Part shown: in pieces, positions 25,896 to 34,178 of the stretch | How positions within the stretch are numbered: the stretch's first letter is position 1 | Layout: each line of letters opens with the position of its first letter | From: Cochlodiniinecator piscidefendens | GTDB taxonomy: Bacteria > Pseudomonadota > Alphaproteobacteria > Rhodobacterales > Rhodobacteraceae | Assembly: GCF_011326755.1 (NCBI RefSeq) | Contig: NZ_JAAOIE010000001.1 | Location: 88,344-152,343 of the forward strand | DNA: 64,000 bases | Reading direction: 5' to 3' | Translations under genes and position numbers: made by a program | The notes under the pieces: generated by a model | The model's database searches: none | What the model was told of the DNA's origin: nothing | Seen by the model: the letters and a program-made list of their open reading frames with translations, nothing else

Positions 25896-26792
25896 TCAAA
25901 TCTGAGCGCGACACTCGTCTAGAAAAGCCCTTACTAGGTGAGTTTCATGAACAGTATTCGTTTGCGCGATCACAATTTTGAAGCGTCCAATATCTTGTGC
26001 GAGCGGGCGTGCTACAATGCTATCCCCTTTGATCGAATAACCTTGTTCTGGTGGAAATCCGACCAGCGTAAATCCCATTCCTTTGCCAACATAGGCCTGC
26101 ACTAATTCCCGTGACTGCGACGTCAGAGGGACTTCTGGATTGAGCCCCGCTGCTTTCAACAGATCGAGATAACTGGGACCAGGGCCAGCGCGTGATACCG
26201 CGATGTAAGGTATATTTGACAAATCGCTCAGCTGCACGTTCTTCGCATTCGCTAAAGGATGTGCTGCCGGAAGCAACACCAATGGTGGTAACTCTTTAAG
26301 GGTTTCGATGAGATAACGTTTAGGATCAAACCCCTGATCAAAGACCAAGAGTGAATCGACGTCACCGGAATCTAGCGCGGCTACAAGACTCGGAAAGTCA
26401 TCTTCGATCACTTCGATGCGAACGCCCGGGTGTTTTTCACGAAAGGTCAGCACTGCCGGGAGAATAATTTTCTGTGCAATTGCATAATGCGTACCGATCA
26501 CGATGCTACCCGCTTTACCTTCGGCCATTTCAGTTGCGCGTTTTCCGAGTGTATTCGCCCGAGTTAACAAATCTTCCGCTTCTGACGCAAACTCAACTCC
26601 GAGGCGGGTTAACCTCATCCCTCGGGCAGGAAAGCGGTCAAATAACATCAGCCCGGTTGTCGCTTCAAGTTTATCGATTGCCGCCGAAATCGCAGCTGCT
26701 GAGACATTTAAGTTTCTCGCTGCTTGCGCGATACCCCCACATCGTGCGGTTTCGGACAGAAATGCAAGCTGGCGCAAAGTAAATTTAACCAT
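25896..26792 (-). CDS. LysR-family transcriptional regulator
   Basis: 298 aa. The N-terminal winged helix-turn-helix reads FTLRQLAFLSETARCGGIAQ, then AARNLNVSAAAISAAIDKLE and LFDRFPARGMRLTRLG. The effector domain has GSIVIGTHYAIAQKIILPAV and a C-terminal GFPPEQGYSIKGDSIVARPL. It is divergent from the TauD-type dioxygenase gene with a 92-nt spacer, the usual arrangement in which the regulator controls its neighbour. The effector cannot be read from sequence. Confidence 0.9.
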   Translation of the reverse strand: MVKFTLRQLAFLSETARCGGIAQAARNLNVSAAAISAAIDKLEATTGLMLFDRFPARGMRLTRLGVEFASEAEDLLTRANTLGKRATEMAEGKAGSIVIGTHYAIAQKIILPAVLTFREKHPGVRIEVIEDDFPSLVAALDSGDVDSLLVFDQGFDPKRYLIETLKELPPLVLLPAAHPLANAKNVQLSDLSNIPYIAVSRAGPGPSYLDLLKAAGLNPEVPLTSQSRELVQAYVGKGMGFTLVGFPPEQGYSIKGDSIVARPLAQDIGRFKIVIAQTNTVHETHLVRAFLDECRAQI

Positions 26793-26884
26793 CAGAAAAA
26801 TCTCTCTTTTGGGTAAATTAATTCAGTTTTTGCGATCTATGGCAATGCTCTAATCTACAACGAGGAGAAAACAGGAGCAATTCA

Positions 26885-27709
26885 ATGGACATCAGGCCAC
26901 TCACCGGCGGACTAGGGGCAGAGATATTTGGGGCCGATATCAGAGACGGTGCGCAATTTGAGGCAATTCACGAAGCTTTTGCCAAGCATTCAGTCATCGT
27001 CCTCAGAGGGCAGAGCGTAAGCCCGGATGAGCATCTTGAGTTTGCCCGACGTTTCGGTCCGATTAACATCAACCGTTTCTTTAAGCCAGTACATGGGTAT
27101 CCCGAGATAGCTATGGTCCTAAAAGAAAAGGATCAGAAAGATGCCGTTGGTGAAGGTTGGCATACTGATCATTCCTATGATCAAATCCCTGCAATGGGTT
27201 CAATCCTATCTGCCCTCGAGATGCCTCCCTATGGTGGTGATACGCTCTTTGTTTCGATGGGGGCTGCTTATGATGCTCTGTCGCCTGTGATGCGCGAATT
27301 CCTTGGCGGATTGTGGGCCGTGCATTCGTCTCGGCATGTCTTTGGTGTCACAACGCTCGACAGCGAAGCCGCCAAGAGCGGTAGGCTCAGTAATGCTTCA
27401 GCCGCCACTCAGGACGCGCGCCATCCGCTAGTCATAACTCACCCATTAAGCGGACGTCGTGGGTTGTTCGTGAACCCGGTTTTCACAACCCATATCGAGG
27501 GGCTTAATGCTGAAGAGTCTGCCGCAATTCTCGAGTTTCTTTATGAGCATTGCAAACAACCTGAGTTTCAATGTCGCATTCACTGGCAGGCGGGTGATGT
27601 TACCGTTTGGGACAATCGGGCCACCTGGCATAAGGCGATCAATGACTATCATGGGTTTAGGCGTTTAATGCATAGAATTACGGTGGAAGGTGTCGCTTTG
27701 TCGAGTTAG
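26885..27709 (+). CDS. TauD/TfdA-family Fe(II)/2-oxoglutarate dioxygenase
   Basis: Oxidises an unknown substrate with O2 and 2-oxoglutarate. 274 aa. Iron ligands: His93 and Asp95 in GWHTDHSY and His249 in RATWHKA; Arg264 in RLMHRITVEG is the 2-oxoglutarate clamp. The N-terminus (MDIRPLTGGLGAEIFGADIR) is typical of TauD relatives. Substrates in the family include taurine, aryloxyacids and alkyl sulfates; nothing here picks one. AGGAGCAA lies before the ATG. Probably controlled by the divergent LysR. Confidence 0.9.
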   Translation: MDIRPLTGGLGAEIFGADIRDGAQFEAIHEAFAKHSVIVLRGQSVSPDEHLEFARRFGPININRFFKPVHGYPEIAMVLKEKDQKDAVGEGWHTDHSYDQIPAMGSILSALEMPPYGGDTLFVSMGAAYDALSPVMREFLGGLWAVHSSRHVFGVTTLDSEAAKSGRLSNASAATQDARHPLVITHPLSGRRGLFVNPVFTTHIEGLNAEESAAILEFLYEHCKQPEFQCRIHWQAGDVTVWDNRATWHKAINDYHGFRRLMHRITVEGVALSS

Positions 27710-27859
27710 GGTTCAAGCGTGGATCGCTTTGGTTTTGGTCGCGCGGTGATGTCAATTTAGACGTGGGGAAGGGAGCATTGGCTTGGCAAAGTATGCCAAA
27801 GCGGTGCAGCTATTTGGCGTTATCGTATTCTTCGCCGGTTCTATGTTCATAAATGGTGA

Positions 27860-28495
27860 TCAAAGAGAACACTTGGCGGCGTTCAATGCTGCGTGCCATT
27901 CTGGTTGGGTCATTTCTGTTGGGTTTACATCACCAAGGCCTACGCTGGGAATAATCACATCCGCCTGAATGTTTTTTAACAACTCCAGAGATTGGGTCAG
28001 TGTGTGTTTGTCCCCACCGTGGCTTTGCATTACCAACGCGCGCCACGCTCCTTGATCTGGATATATAATATCCCCGACAAACAAATAGGTCTTTCCATGG
28101 GGCGAGACGTAGCGAAAGCAGGTGCTGTTATCTGTGTGGCCCGGCACATATATCACCTCAAGCCCACTTGGCTGCGTTTCAGTTCCATCTGGGGTTAATG
28201 CGAGATCAAGCGCAAGGTTTTCTGGGAAAAATTTATCCATTTTATAATGACCAGTCAGCGTGGCACTGAGATTGGATTTCACGTCATTTAGCGTATCAAC
28301 GATATCATGGTTGTGGCTGAGATAGAGATGTTCAATCCCATCCATTGCAATGATTTTTCTATGGGTATCCACATTTTCAGGAACATAAATCAAATCACGA
28401 CCTTGTCTGTGTTCAAGCAAATAAGCATGGGAACGCAATGTGCCAAAACGCATTTCGACTGGGGTTTGCCATAGATCTGGGTAAAGCTGTTTCAT
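27860..28495 (-). CDS. Metallo-beta-lactamase-fold protein with altered metal motif
   Basis: 211 aa, MBL superfamily by layout: strand-rich N-terminus (SHAYLLEHRQGRDLIYVPEN), a histidine stretch LYLSHNHDIVD, YVPGHTDNSTCF (third His block), YLFVGDIIYPDQ (bridging Asp) and a C-terminal His. The usual HxHxDH is replaced by HNHDIVD, so one metal site may be weakened or rearranged. It is the last gene of the SoxR-controlled unit, 4 nt after the MFS gene. Detoxification of a redox-active or thioester compound is conceivable but unproven. Confidence 0.75.
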   Translation of the reverse strand: MKQLYPDLWQTPVEMRFGTLRSHAYLLEHRQGRDLIYVPENVDTHRKIIAMDGIEHLYLSHNHDIVDTLNDVKSNLSATLTGHYKMDKFFPENLALDLALTPDGTETQPSGLEVIYVPGHTDNSTCFRYVSPHGKTYLFVGDIIYPDQGAWRALVMQSHGGDKHTLTQSLELLKNIQADVIIPSVGLGDVNPTEMTQPEWHAALNAAKCSL

Positions 28496-28499
28496 CTGA

Positions 28500-29930
28500 T
28501 TAGCTCCTTTCTTTGTTGATAAGCGCGCGGCTGGTGATGACCGCTAACACAGCCACAATGCCAAATGTTGTAAAGATCCAGGTGGCCGAGTTCGAAATAG
28601 AAGACAGGTTTTCCACGTCGTTAAATCCACTTAGGTTACCGACCAGTCCCGCTAGAGCTGTGCCAAAAGCAACTGAAAACATCTGAACTGTTGAAAGGGC
28701 AGAAGCTGCCATATCCCGTTCATCTTCGGCGGCAAATGTCAGTGCAAAGGTATTGAGATGCGGCCAGCCAATTCCGATGCCAACCCCAAGCCCGACCAAT
28801 CCAACCATAAGCGCGATAAGGACGGCTACGGATCCACTTGTTATGGGGGTCGCTATGGCAAGGATCATGCAAGACAGCAGCATGATAATGGGCCCCGCCA
28901 TAATTGCGCGGTGTTTTGCGCGACCTGTGAAGCGTGCGGCGTATACTTCAGACCCGGCCCAACCAAAAGATACCATAGCCGCCACATATCCAGCCATCAA
29001 AGGAGACATGTCATGCAAGCGTTGCAGGAAATATGGCATGAAAAATTCCGCATTGATGCAAAAGATCAGCAGAGCCATAACGGCAAAGCTTAGAAATAAT
29101 GGGTGTCCAGGGGTTGCGGTTCCGCGAGGGAAAAGTCGGGTATCGAGGGACGCTTCGCGACGCAAGAGCAGCACAACCAGCGATACTGAGATAGCGAACG
29201 ATATCAATGATATGCCTGCCGACGGGGCGATGCTGCCTAACGAAATCACTAGAATGGACCCGGCTAAGAGTGCCAGCTGACCATAAGAAATCGATGCAGG
29301 AGGGGCATCGTCACGCGTTGCTTTGGGTAAAACGCGCAAGGTCAGTAAAACGAAAATAGCGACGGCGGGAAGCATGATGCCAAACCCCATACGCCATGCA
29401 TTGATTTCAGCAAAAATACCGCCTACTGCTGGACCAAACAGCATCATAATGCCCCAAGTCCCCGATAAGAGCGCCATCGCCCGTGACCAGAGTTGCTCGG
29501 GATACACGAGTACAATCATGGAATAACACAGCGTAAATAAGATGCCTCCGCCAGCCCCCTGCACAACACGTGCCAGAAGCATCATTGGCATATTTACGGC
29601 CAATGCTGCGATTAAGCAGCCCATAGCAAAGATCACACCCGAAATCCCAAAGCCAACGCGTGCACCGGTACGGCGCAACAGTTTTCCGGTCACGGCTGCG
29701 CTTAGAATAGCGGCTAGTGTGGCCAGGGTGGAGGTCCAAGCATATAGTTCTTGACCGCCGATTTCAGTTACGATTGAGGGCAACATTGTCGCCGTGATGG
29801 TCAAATTGATTGCATGAAGTGCGATCCCACCTGATAACACCGCTGACACGACCGCATATTCGCCGCTTAGAATATCCCGCCATCCGCCGGGTTCTGCCGT
29901 TTTAGTATTTGGATCTGTGCTTGCCGACAT
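28500..29930 (-). CDS. MFS efflux transporter (DHA2-like)
   Basis: 476-aa inner-membrane exporter with about 14 hydrophobic segments. GTWGIMMLFGPAVGG is the antiporter motif C, LLRRTGARVGFG resembles motif A, and LARVVQGAGGGILFTLCYS resembles motif B. It lies in the unit DUF1330-MFS-MBL behind a SoxR box. By analogy with SoxR regulons of non-enteric bacteria, where pumps and small monooxygenase-like proteins handle redox-cycling dyes and antibiotics, export of such compounds is likely. Substrate unknown. Confidence 0.9.
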   Translation of the reverse strand: MSASTDPNTKTAEPGGWRDILSGEYAVVSAVLSGGIALHAINLTITATMLPSIVTEIGGQELYAWTSTLATLAAILSAAVTGKLLRRTGARVGFGISGVIFAMGCLIAALAVNMPMMLLARVVQGAGGGILFTLCYSMIVLVYPEQLWSRAMALLSGTWGIMMLFGPAVGGIFAEINAWRMGFGIMLPAVAIFVLLTLRVLPKATRDDAPPASISYGQLALLAGSILVISLGSIAPSAGISLISFAISVSLVVLLLRREASLDTRLFPRGTATPGHPLFLSFAVMALLIFCINAEFFMPYFLQRLHDMSPLMAGYVAAMVSFGWAGSEVYAARFTGRAKHRAIMAGPIIMLLSCMILAIATPITSGSVAVLIALMVGLVGLGVGIGIGWPHLNTFALTFAAEDERDMAASALSTVQMFSVAFGTALAGLVGNLSGFNDVENLSSISNSATWIFTTFGIVAVLAVITSRALINKERS

Positions 29931-29951
29931 TTTATTTTCCTATTTTGCAGG

Positions 29952-30323
29952 TTAATTTTTGGTGTTGTAGGCGTGATCGGGGTGATGTTGGGCCCATTCC
30001 TCCGGATCAAATCCTTCGACAGCAAAGGTGAAATTGGGCGGTATAGCGTTGGTGCGCAGGTGCTTAATGGCTTGGTAATCATCTGAGTTCCAAAAGGATT
30101 GTAGCGCTTGCATAGAGGGGAATTTGAACATGGTGAATTTTGCACCATCGCTCCATGATCCCTCATAGTGATCCATGAATTGATCAGTTTCCCCTGCGAC
30201 CAGAAGTGTGCCGCCCCATTTCTCCATGATCGGGTGGGTCGCTTCGCCGTAAGCGTCCAGCGGCCCGTGACCTTCAGGCATGAAAGAACTGGCAATCAGA
30301 TAAGCTGGCTTAGGTATCGACAT
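29952..30323 (-). CDS. DUF1330 (dimeric alpha-beta barrel) protein, first gene of the SoxR unit
   Basis: 123 aa from ATG 30323 (MSIPKPAYLIASSF); GGAA lies about 8 nt upstream. A TTG at 30335 could add four residues. DUF1330 marks: AYGEATHPIMEKWGGTLLVA, then GETDQFMDH and MFKFPSMQALQSFWNSDDYQ. The fold resembles small monooxygenases, yet no reaction is established. The gene directly follows the SoxR-type promoter and leads the MFS and MBL genes (21 and 4 nt gaps), so it should be the most strongly induced member. Confidence 0.85.
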   Translation of the reverse strand: MSIPKPAYLIASSFMPEGHGPLDAYGEATHPIMEKWGGTLLVAGETDQFMDHYEGSWSDGAKFTMFKFPSMQALQSFWNSDDYQAIKHLRTNAIPPNFTFAVEGFDPEEWAQHHPDHAYNTKN

Positions 30324-30360
30324 GATGGTTTCCAATATTTGATTCGTGTTTCTTCTTGCA

Positions 30361-30391
30361 TTGCTACTTCCTCAACTTAAGTTGAGGTCAA
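30361..30391 (-). promoter_or_regulatory. SoxR box inside a 19-bp-spacer promoter
   Basis: CCTCAACTTAAGTTGAGG (30370-30387) is a perfect 18-bp palindrome that differs from the E. coli soxS operator only at the centre. On the minus strand it lies between TTGACC (-35, 30386-30391) and TAGCAA (-10, 30361-30366) with a 19-bp spacer. That overlong spacing is the hallmark of MerR/SoxR-activated promoters. It drives the DUF1330-MFS-MBL genes; soxR starts 28 nt away on the plus strand. Confidence 0.9.
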
Positions 30392-30414
30392 TGGGTGAAA
30401 ATGGAGAATTGAAG

Positions 30415-30876
30415 ATGCACAACAAGGGGGGCTTGAGCGTCGGAGACGTGGCAGAGCGCAGTGGGATCGCGGTATCCGCAGTACATTTTTATGAACGAAA
30501 AGGTTTGATCGGTTCACTGCGTAACAGCGCAAACCACCGTCGTTATTCACCCACTGTCCTGCGTAAAATCGCGATTATCCAAGTGGCCCAACGCGCTGGG
30601 GTACCTTTACGTGAAATTGGTCAAGCGATGGAATTTCTTCCTGTGGAGGCCAAAGTTACTGTTAAGCATTGGGAAAAACTATCGTCTCGATGGACTGAAG
30701 AACTAGACGACCGCATCGCCCGCTTACAGCGTCTGCGCGACGGGATGGCTGGGTGTATCGGATGTGGATGTCTGTCGATTGATGTGTGCAAATTGGTCAA
30801 TCCGGACGACCAAATGGGTAAAAATGGACCTGGACCAAGATTTCTCGAAGAAGATGCAGCTGATTACGACGTATGA
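30415..30876 (+). CDS. soxR: Redox-sensitive transcriptional activator SoxR
   Basis: MerR-family activator with a [2Fe-2S] sensor. I use ATG 30415 (153 aa), preceded by GGAGAA; Met at 30391 is an alternative. The winged helix reads LSVGDVAERSGIAVSAVHFY, then ERKGLIGSLRNSANHRRY. Four Cys at 114, 117, 119 and 125 (GCIGCGCLSIDVC) have the same spacing as in E. coli SoxR and hold the cluster. It is divergent from its likely target operon with the perfect box in between. No soxS is nearby, so it should act directly. Confidence 0.95.
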   Translation: MHNKGGLSVGDVAERSGIAVSAVHFYERKGLIGSLRNSANHRRYSPTVLRKIAIIQVAQRAGVPLREIGQAMEFLPVEAKVTVKHWEKLSSRWTEELDDRIARLQRLRDGMAGCIGCGCLSIDVCKLVNPDDQMGKNGPGPRFLEEDAADYDV

Positions 30877-30965
30877 CATATAGTGGCCTATGCCTGTGAA
30901 GGACGCAGTAATTTGACCCTTACAGCGTAATTTTCCCGAAATTACCTTTGATACCTTTGTAAACC

Positions 30966-33900
30966 TTAATGAAAATCGCGGCTGGGAAAGAGGCGTTTTG
31001 CTTGTTCGCGAGGATGGCGGGCGCTTGATCGTTGAGGGCGGGGGGCATCGTCAGCCTCGGGGCGAGTAACGCCGATGGCATCGTCCATAGGATGGCCCAA
31101 ATCTGTCAGGTGATGAGACATATCCTCGATGTTTTGCGCAATCAGATGTACGACGATGCCTTCGCGTTGCAGATATCCATTCACCCGTAATAATCTGCCA
31201 CCCATCACGATCCGGCGGAATTGCTTATACACCTTAGGCCAGACGACAATATTGGATACGCCTGTTTCATCTTCCAGCGTTAGAAAAATTACACCAGATG
31301 CGGTGCCAGGGCGCTGGCGAGTGATGACAAGACCGCAGACGCTGGTACGGCCCAGAGGTACGTGTTGCAGTTGATCATGTGGTGTCAGGCCGAAGATCAC
31401 AGGGCGCAAAAGTTCCATGGGGTGGGCGCGCAGGGTCAGGCGGGTTGAAACGTAATCCTCAACGACCTCTTCGCCCAGATGCATGGTGGGCAGGCTGATA
31501 GTGGGTTCGTGGATACTTTCGCCGTCAATAGGATCGCTGAACAATGGCAACGGTGTTTGGCTGCGGATTGCTTTCACTCGCCATAGCGCTTCACGCCGCG
31601 TAAGCCCCATGCTTATAAAAGCATCGGCCTCGGCCAAACGTTCTAGCACTGCTGGCGCTACGCCAGAACGCAACCAAACGCTTTCGGGATCTGGATAACC
31701 GTTGCCGCGTGCTGCTTCGATCCAACCGGCATCTTCTTCGCGGAAACCTTTGATTTGGCGAAACCCTAAACGCATGGCTAAAACGCCATCCATGCGGCGT
31801 TCAAGCGCATTATCCCACGCGCTGGCATTGACGCAGATTGGTCGGACTTCGACCTGATGCTCGCGGGCGTCGCGTACGATCTGGGCTGGGGCGTAAAACC
31901 CCATCGGTTGGGAATTCAGCAAAGCACAGGCAAAGATCGCGGGATGATGGCATTTCAGCCAGGCGGAAACATAGGCCAGCATGGCAAAGGCTGCGGCGTG
32001 GCTTTCGGGGAAACCATACTCGCCGAAGCCTTCGATCTGGCTGAAACACTGATTGGCAAAGGCTTCGGTATAGCCACGATCAAGCATGCCATTTACGAAC
32101 CGATCACGGAAGGTGCCAATGGTCCCCATCTTGCGGAAGGTCGCCAGAGATCTGCGCAATTTATCGGCCTCTTCCGGGGTGAAGCCCGCGCCGACCACAG
32201 CGATCTGCATGGCTTGTTCCTGAAATAAGGGTACACCAAGGGTTTTGCCCAGAACATCGCGCAAGGCCTCTGATGGAAATTTGGTCTTTTCGCGCCCTTG
32301 CCGTCGATTAATATAAGGATGCACCATGCCGCCTTGAATTGGGCCGGGGCGTACGATGGCAACCTCAATCACCAGATCATAAAATTTGCGCGGCTCCATG
32401 CGAGGCAAGAAGTTCATTTGCGCCCGGCTTTCGACCTGGAACACACCAATCGCATCGGCCACACACAACATGTCATAGGTCTCAGTATCATCTTGAGGTA
32501 CGGTTGCGATGCTCAAATTCTGGTGTTCATGTTGTGTCAAAAGATCAAAGCTTTTGCGGATACAGGTCAGCATTCCAAGGCTAAGAACATCAACTTTCAG
32601 GATGCCAAGCGCATCGATATCATCTTTGTCCCATTCAATAATCGTACGATCTTCCATGGCGGCGTTTTCAATTGGGCACAGCTCATCTAGGCGTCCTTTT
32701 GTGATGATAAAACCACCGACGTGTTGTGATAAATGACGGGGAAAGCCGATGATTTCGCCGATCAATTTTATCGTTTGGGCAAGGCGACGGTCGTTTAAAT
32801 CTAAGCCCAATTCGCGAATGCGTTCAGGGTCTGCCCCGCCATCCGACATCCCCCAAATCTGACCAGATAATCCGGCGGTGATATCCTGTGATAGACCCAT
32901 AACCTTACCCACTTCGCCAATGGCTGCACGAGACCGGAAATGAATGACCGTCGCACAGAGGCCAGCCCGGTGGCGGCCATATCGCTTATAGATCCATTGG
33001 ATCACTTCTTCGCGGCGCTCATGTTCAAAATCTACATCAATATCCGGTGGTTCCCCCCGGTGTTCAGAGACAAAACGTTCCACCACCATGGTAATCGCTT
33101 CGGGGCTGACGTCGGTGATGCCCAACAGATAACAAATGATCGAATTTGCAGCTGATCCGCGCCCTTGACACAGAATGCCCTGACTGCGCGCGTACTGGAC
33201 AATATCATGCACGGTTAGGAAATAAGCGGGGAATTTGAGCTTAGCGACCAGTTTCAGTTCCTTCTCCAACTGCGCTTTGGCTTTTTCAGTTGCCCCTTGC
33301 GGATAGCGCTTGACGAGTCCCGTGCGCGCCAGACGTTCCAGGCGCACCATGGGGGTTTCACCATCGGCGATCTCATCGGGGTATTCGTAGCTTAGCTCAC
33401 TGAGATCAAAGCCACAGCGCGCAACGATTTCCATTGTGCGTCTGATTGCTGCCGGATGATGGCGAAACAGACGCGCCATATCTGTATGCCCTTTTAGGCG
33501 GCGTTCGGCATTAGGCAAAGCACGGGTGCCTATCTGATCAATGGTGATGTGGTGGCGCATGCAGGTCAGAACATCCGCCAGCTGTTTGCGTTTCCCGTGG
33601 TGCATCAAGATATCGCCGACAGCCACCATCGGTGTCGAACAACGCAAGGCCAGATCGGCGCAGGCTGTAAAGTAGCTCTGATCACTGCCATCATATTGCG
33701 GAGCGGCACCTAGAAAAACATGCCCGGGAAAATGACGTTGAACTGATTGAATATCGTGTGGCGCCGTTTTTAGATCGCGGGGCAATGCAATCAGGATTAT
33801 CCCAATGCCATGCTCCATCATATCCTTTAGATCAAGATGACACTCTCCTTTGGGGGCACGCCGTTTCCCTAAAGTCAGAAGCCGTGTCAGGCGCTGATAG

Positions 33901-34178
33901 GCTGCACGATTTGTTGGCAGAGCCAGCCATTCGACATTGCTGTTACGTAACACCAGACGGCAACCCGTGATTAATTTGGGTAGGGCTGCGTCGGGGGTCT
34001 CTTCTTTTAGGACTCTTAGCGCCGAATAGGCTCTCACGACACCGGCCAGAGAATTGCGGTCTGTGATTGCAATTGCACCCAGGCCCAGACTTGCAGCACG
34101 GGTGATCAGTTCTTCCGGGTGGGAGGCTCCGGTCAGAAACGTAAAATTACTTGTGGCGCAGAGTTCAGCATAGGTCAT
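30966..34178 (-). CDS. dnaE2: Error-prone DNA polymerase DnaE2 (ImuC)
   Basis: Translesion C-family polymerase of the SOS mutasome. 1070 aa from ATG 34178 (MTYAELCATSNFTFLTGASH); the start is fixed by its ATGA overlap with imuB. An N-terminal PHP domain (LGLGAIAITDRNSLAGVVRA) is followed by polymerase blocks GRGSAANSIICYLLG, PPDIDVDFEHERREEVIQWI, and GYGFPESH-like GEYGFPESHAAAFAMLAYV. A C-terminal OB-fold part holds TSVCGLVITRQRPGTASGV. It works with ImuB (clamp adaptor) and ImuA, the two genes upstream. Confidence 0.96.
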   Translation of the reverse strand: MTYAELCATSNFTFLTGASHPEELITRAASLGLGAIAITDRNSLAGVVRAYSALRVLKEETPDAALPKLITGCRLVLRNSNVEWLALPTNRAAYQRLTRLLTLGKRRAPKGECHLDLKDMMEHGIGIILIALPRDLKTAPHDIQSVQRHFPGHVFLGAAPQYDGSDQSYFTACADLALRCSTPMVAVGDILMHHGKRKQLADVLTCMRHHITIDQIGTRALPNAERRLKGHTDMARLFRHHPAAIRRTMEIVARCGFDLSELSYEYPDEIADGETPMVRLERLARTGLVKRYPQGATEKAKAQLEKELKLVAKLKFPAYFLTVHDIVQYARSQGILCQGRGSAANSIICYLLGITDVSPEAITMVVERFVSEHRGEPPDIDVDFEHERREEVIQWIYKRYGRHRAGLCATVIHFRSRAAIGEVGKVMGLSQDITAGLSGQIWGMSDGGADPERIRELGLDLNDRRLAQTIKLIGEIIGFPRHLSQHVGGFIITKGRLDELCPIENAAMEDRTIIEWDKDDIDALGILKVDVLSLGMLTCIRKSFDLLTQHEHQNLSIATVPQDDTETYDMLCVADAIGVFQVESRAQMNFLPRMEPRKFYDLVIEVAIVRPGPIQGGMVHPYINRRQGREKTKFPSEALRDVLGKTLGVPLFQEQAMQIAVVGAGFTPEEADKLRRSLATFRKMGTIGTFRDRFVNGMLDRGYTEAFANQCFSQIEGFGEYGFPESHAAAFAMLAYVSAWLKCHHPAIFACALLNSQPMGFYAPAQIVRDAREHQVEVRPICVNASAWDNALERRMDGVLAMRLGFRQIKGFREEDAGWIEAARGNGYPDPESVWLRSGVAPAVLERLAEADAFISMGLTRREALWRVKAIRSQTPLPLFSDPIDGESIHEPTISLPTMHLGEEVVEDYVSTRLTLRAHPMELLRPVIFGLTPHDQLQHVPLGRTSVCGLVITRQRPGTASGVIFLTLEDETGVSNIVVWPKVYKQFRRIVMGGRLLRVNGYLQREGIVVHLIAQNIEDMSHHLTDLGHPMDDAIGVTRPEADDAPRPQRSSARHPREQAKRLFPSRDFH

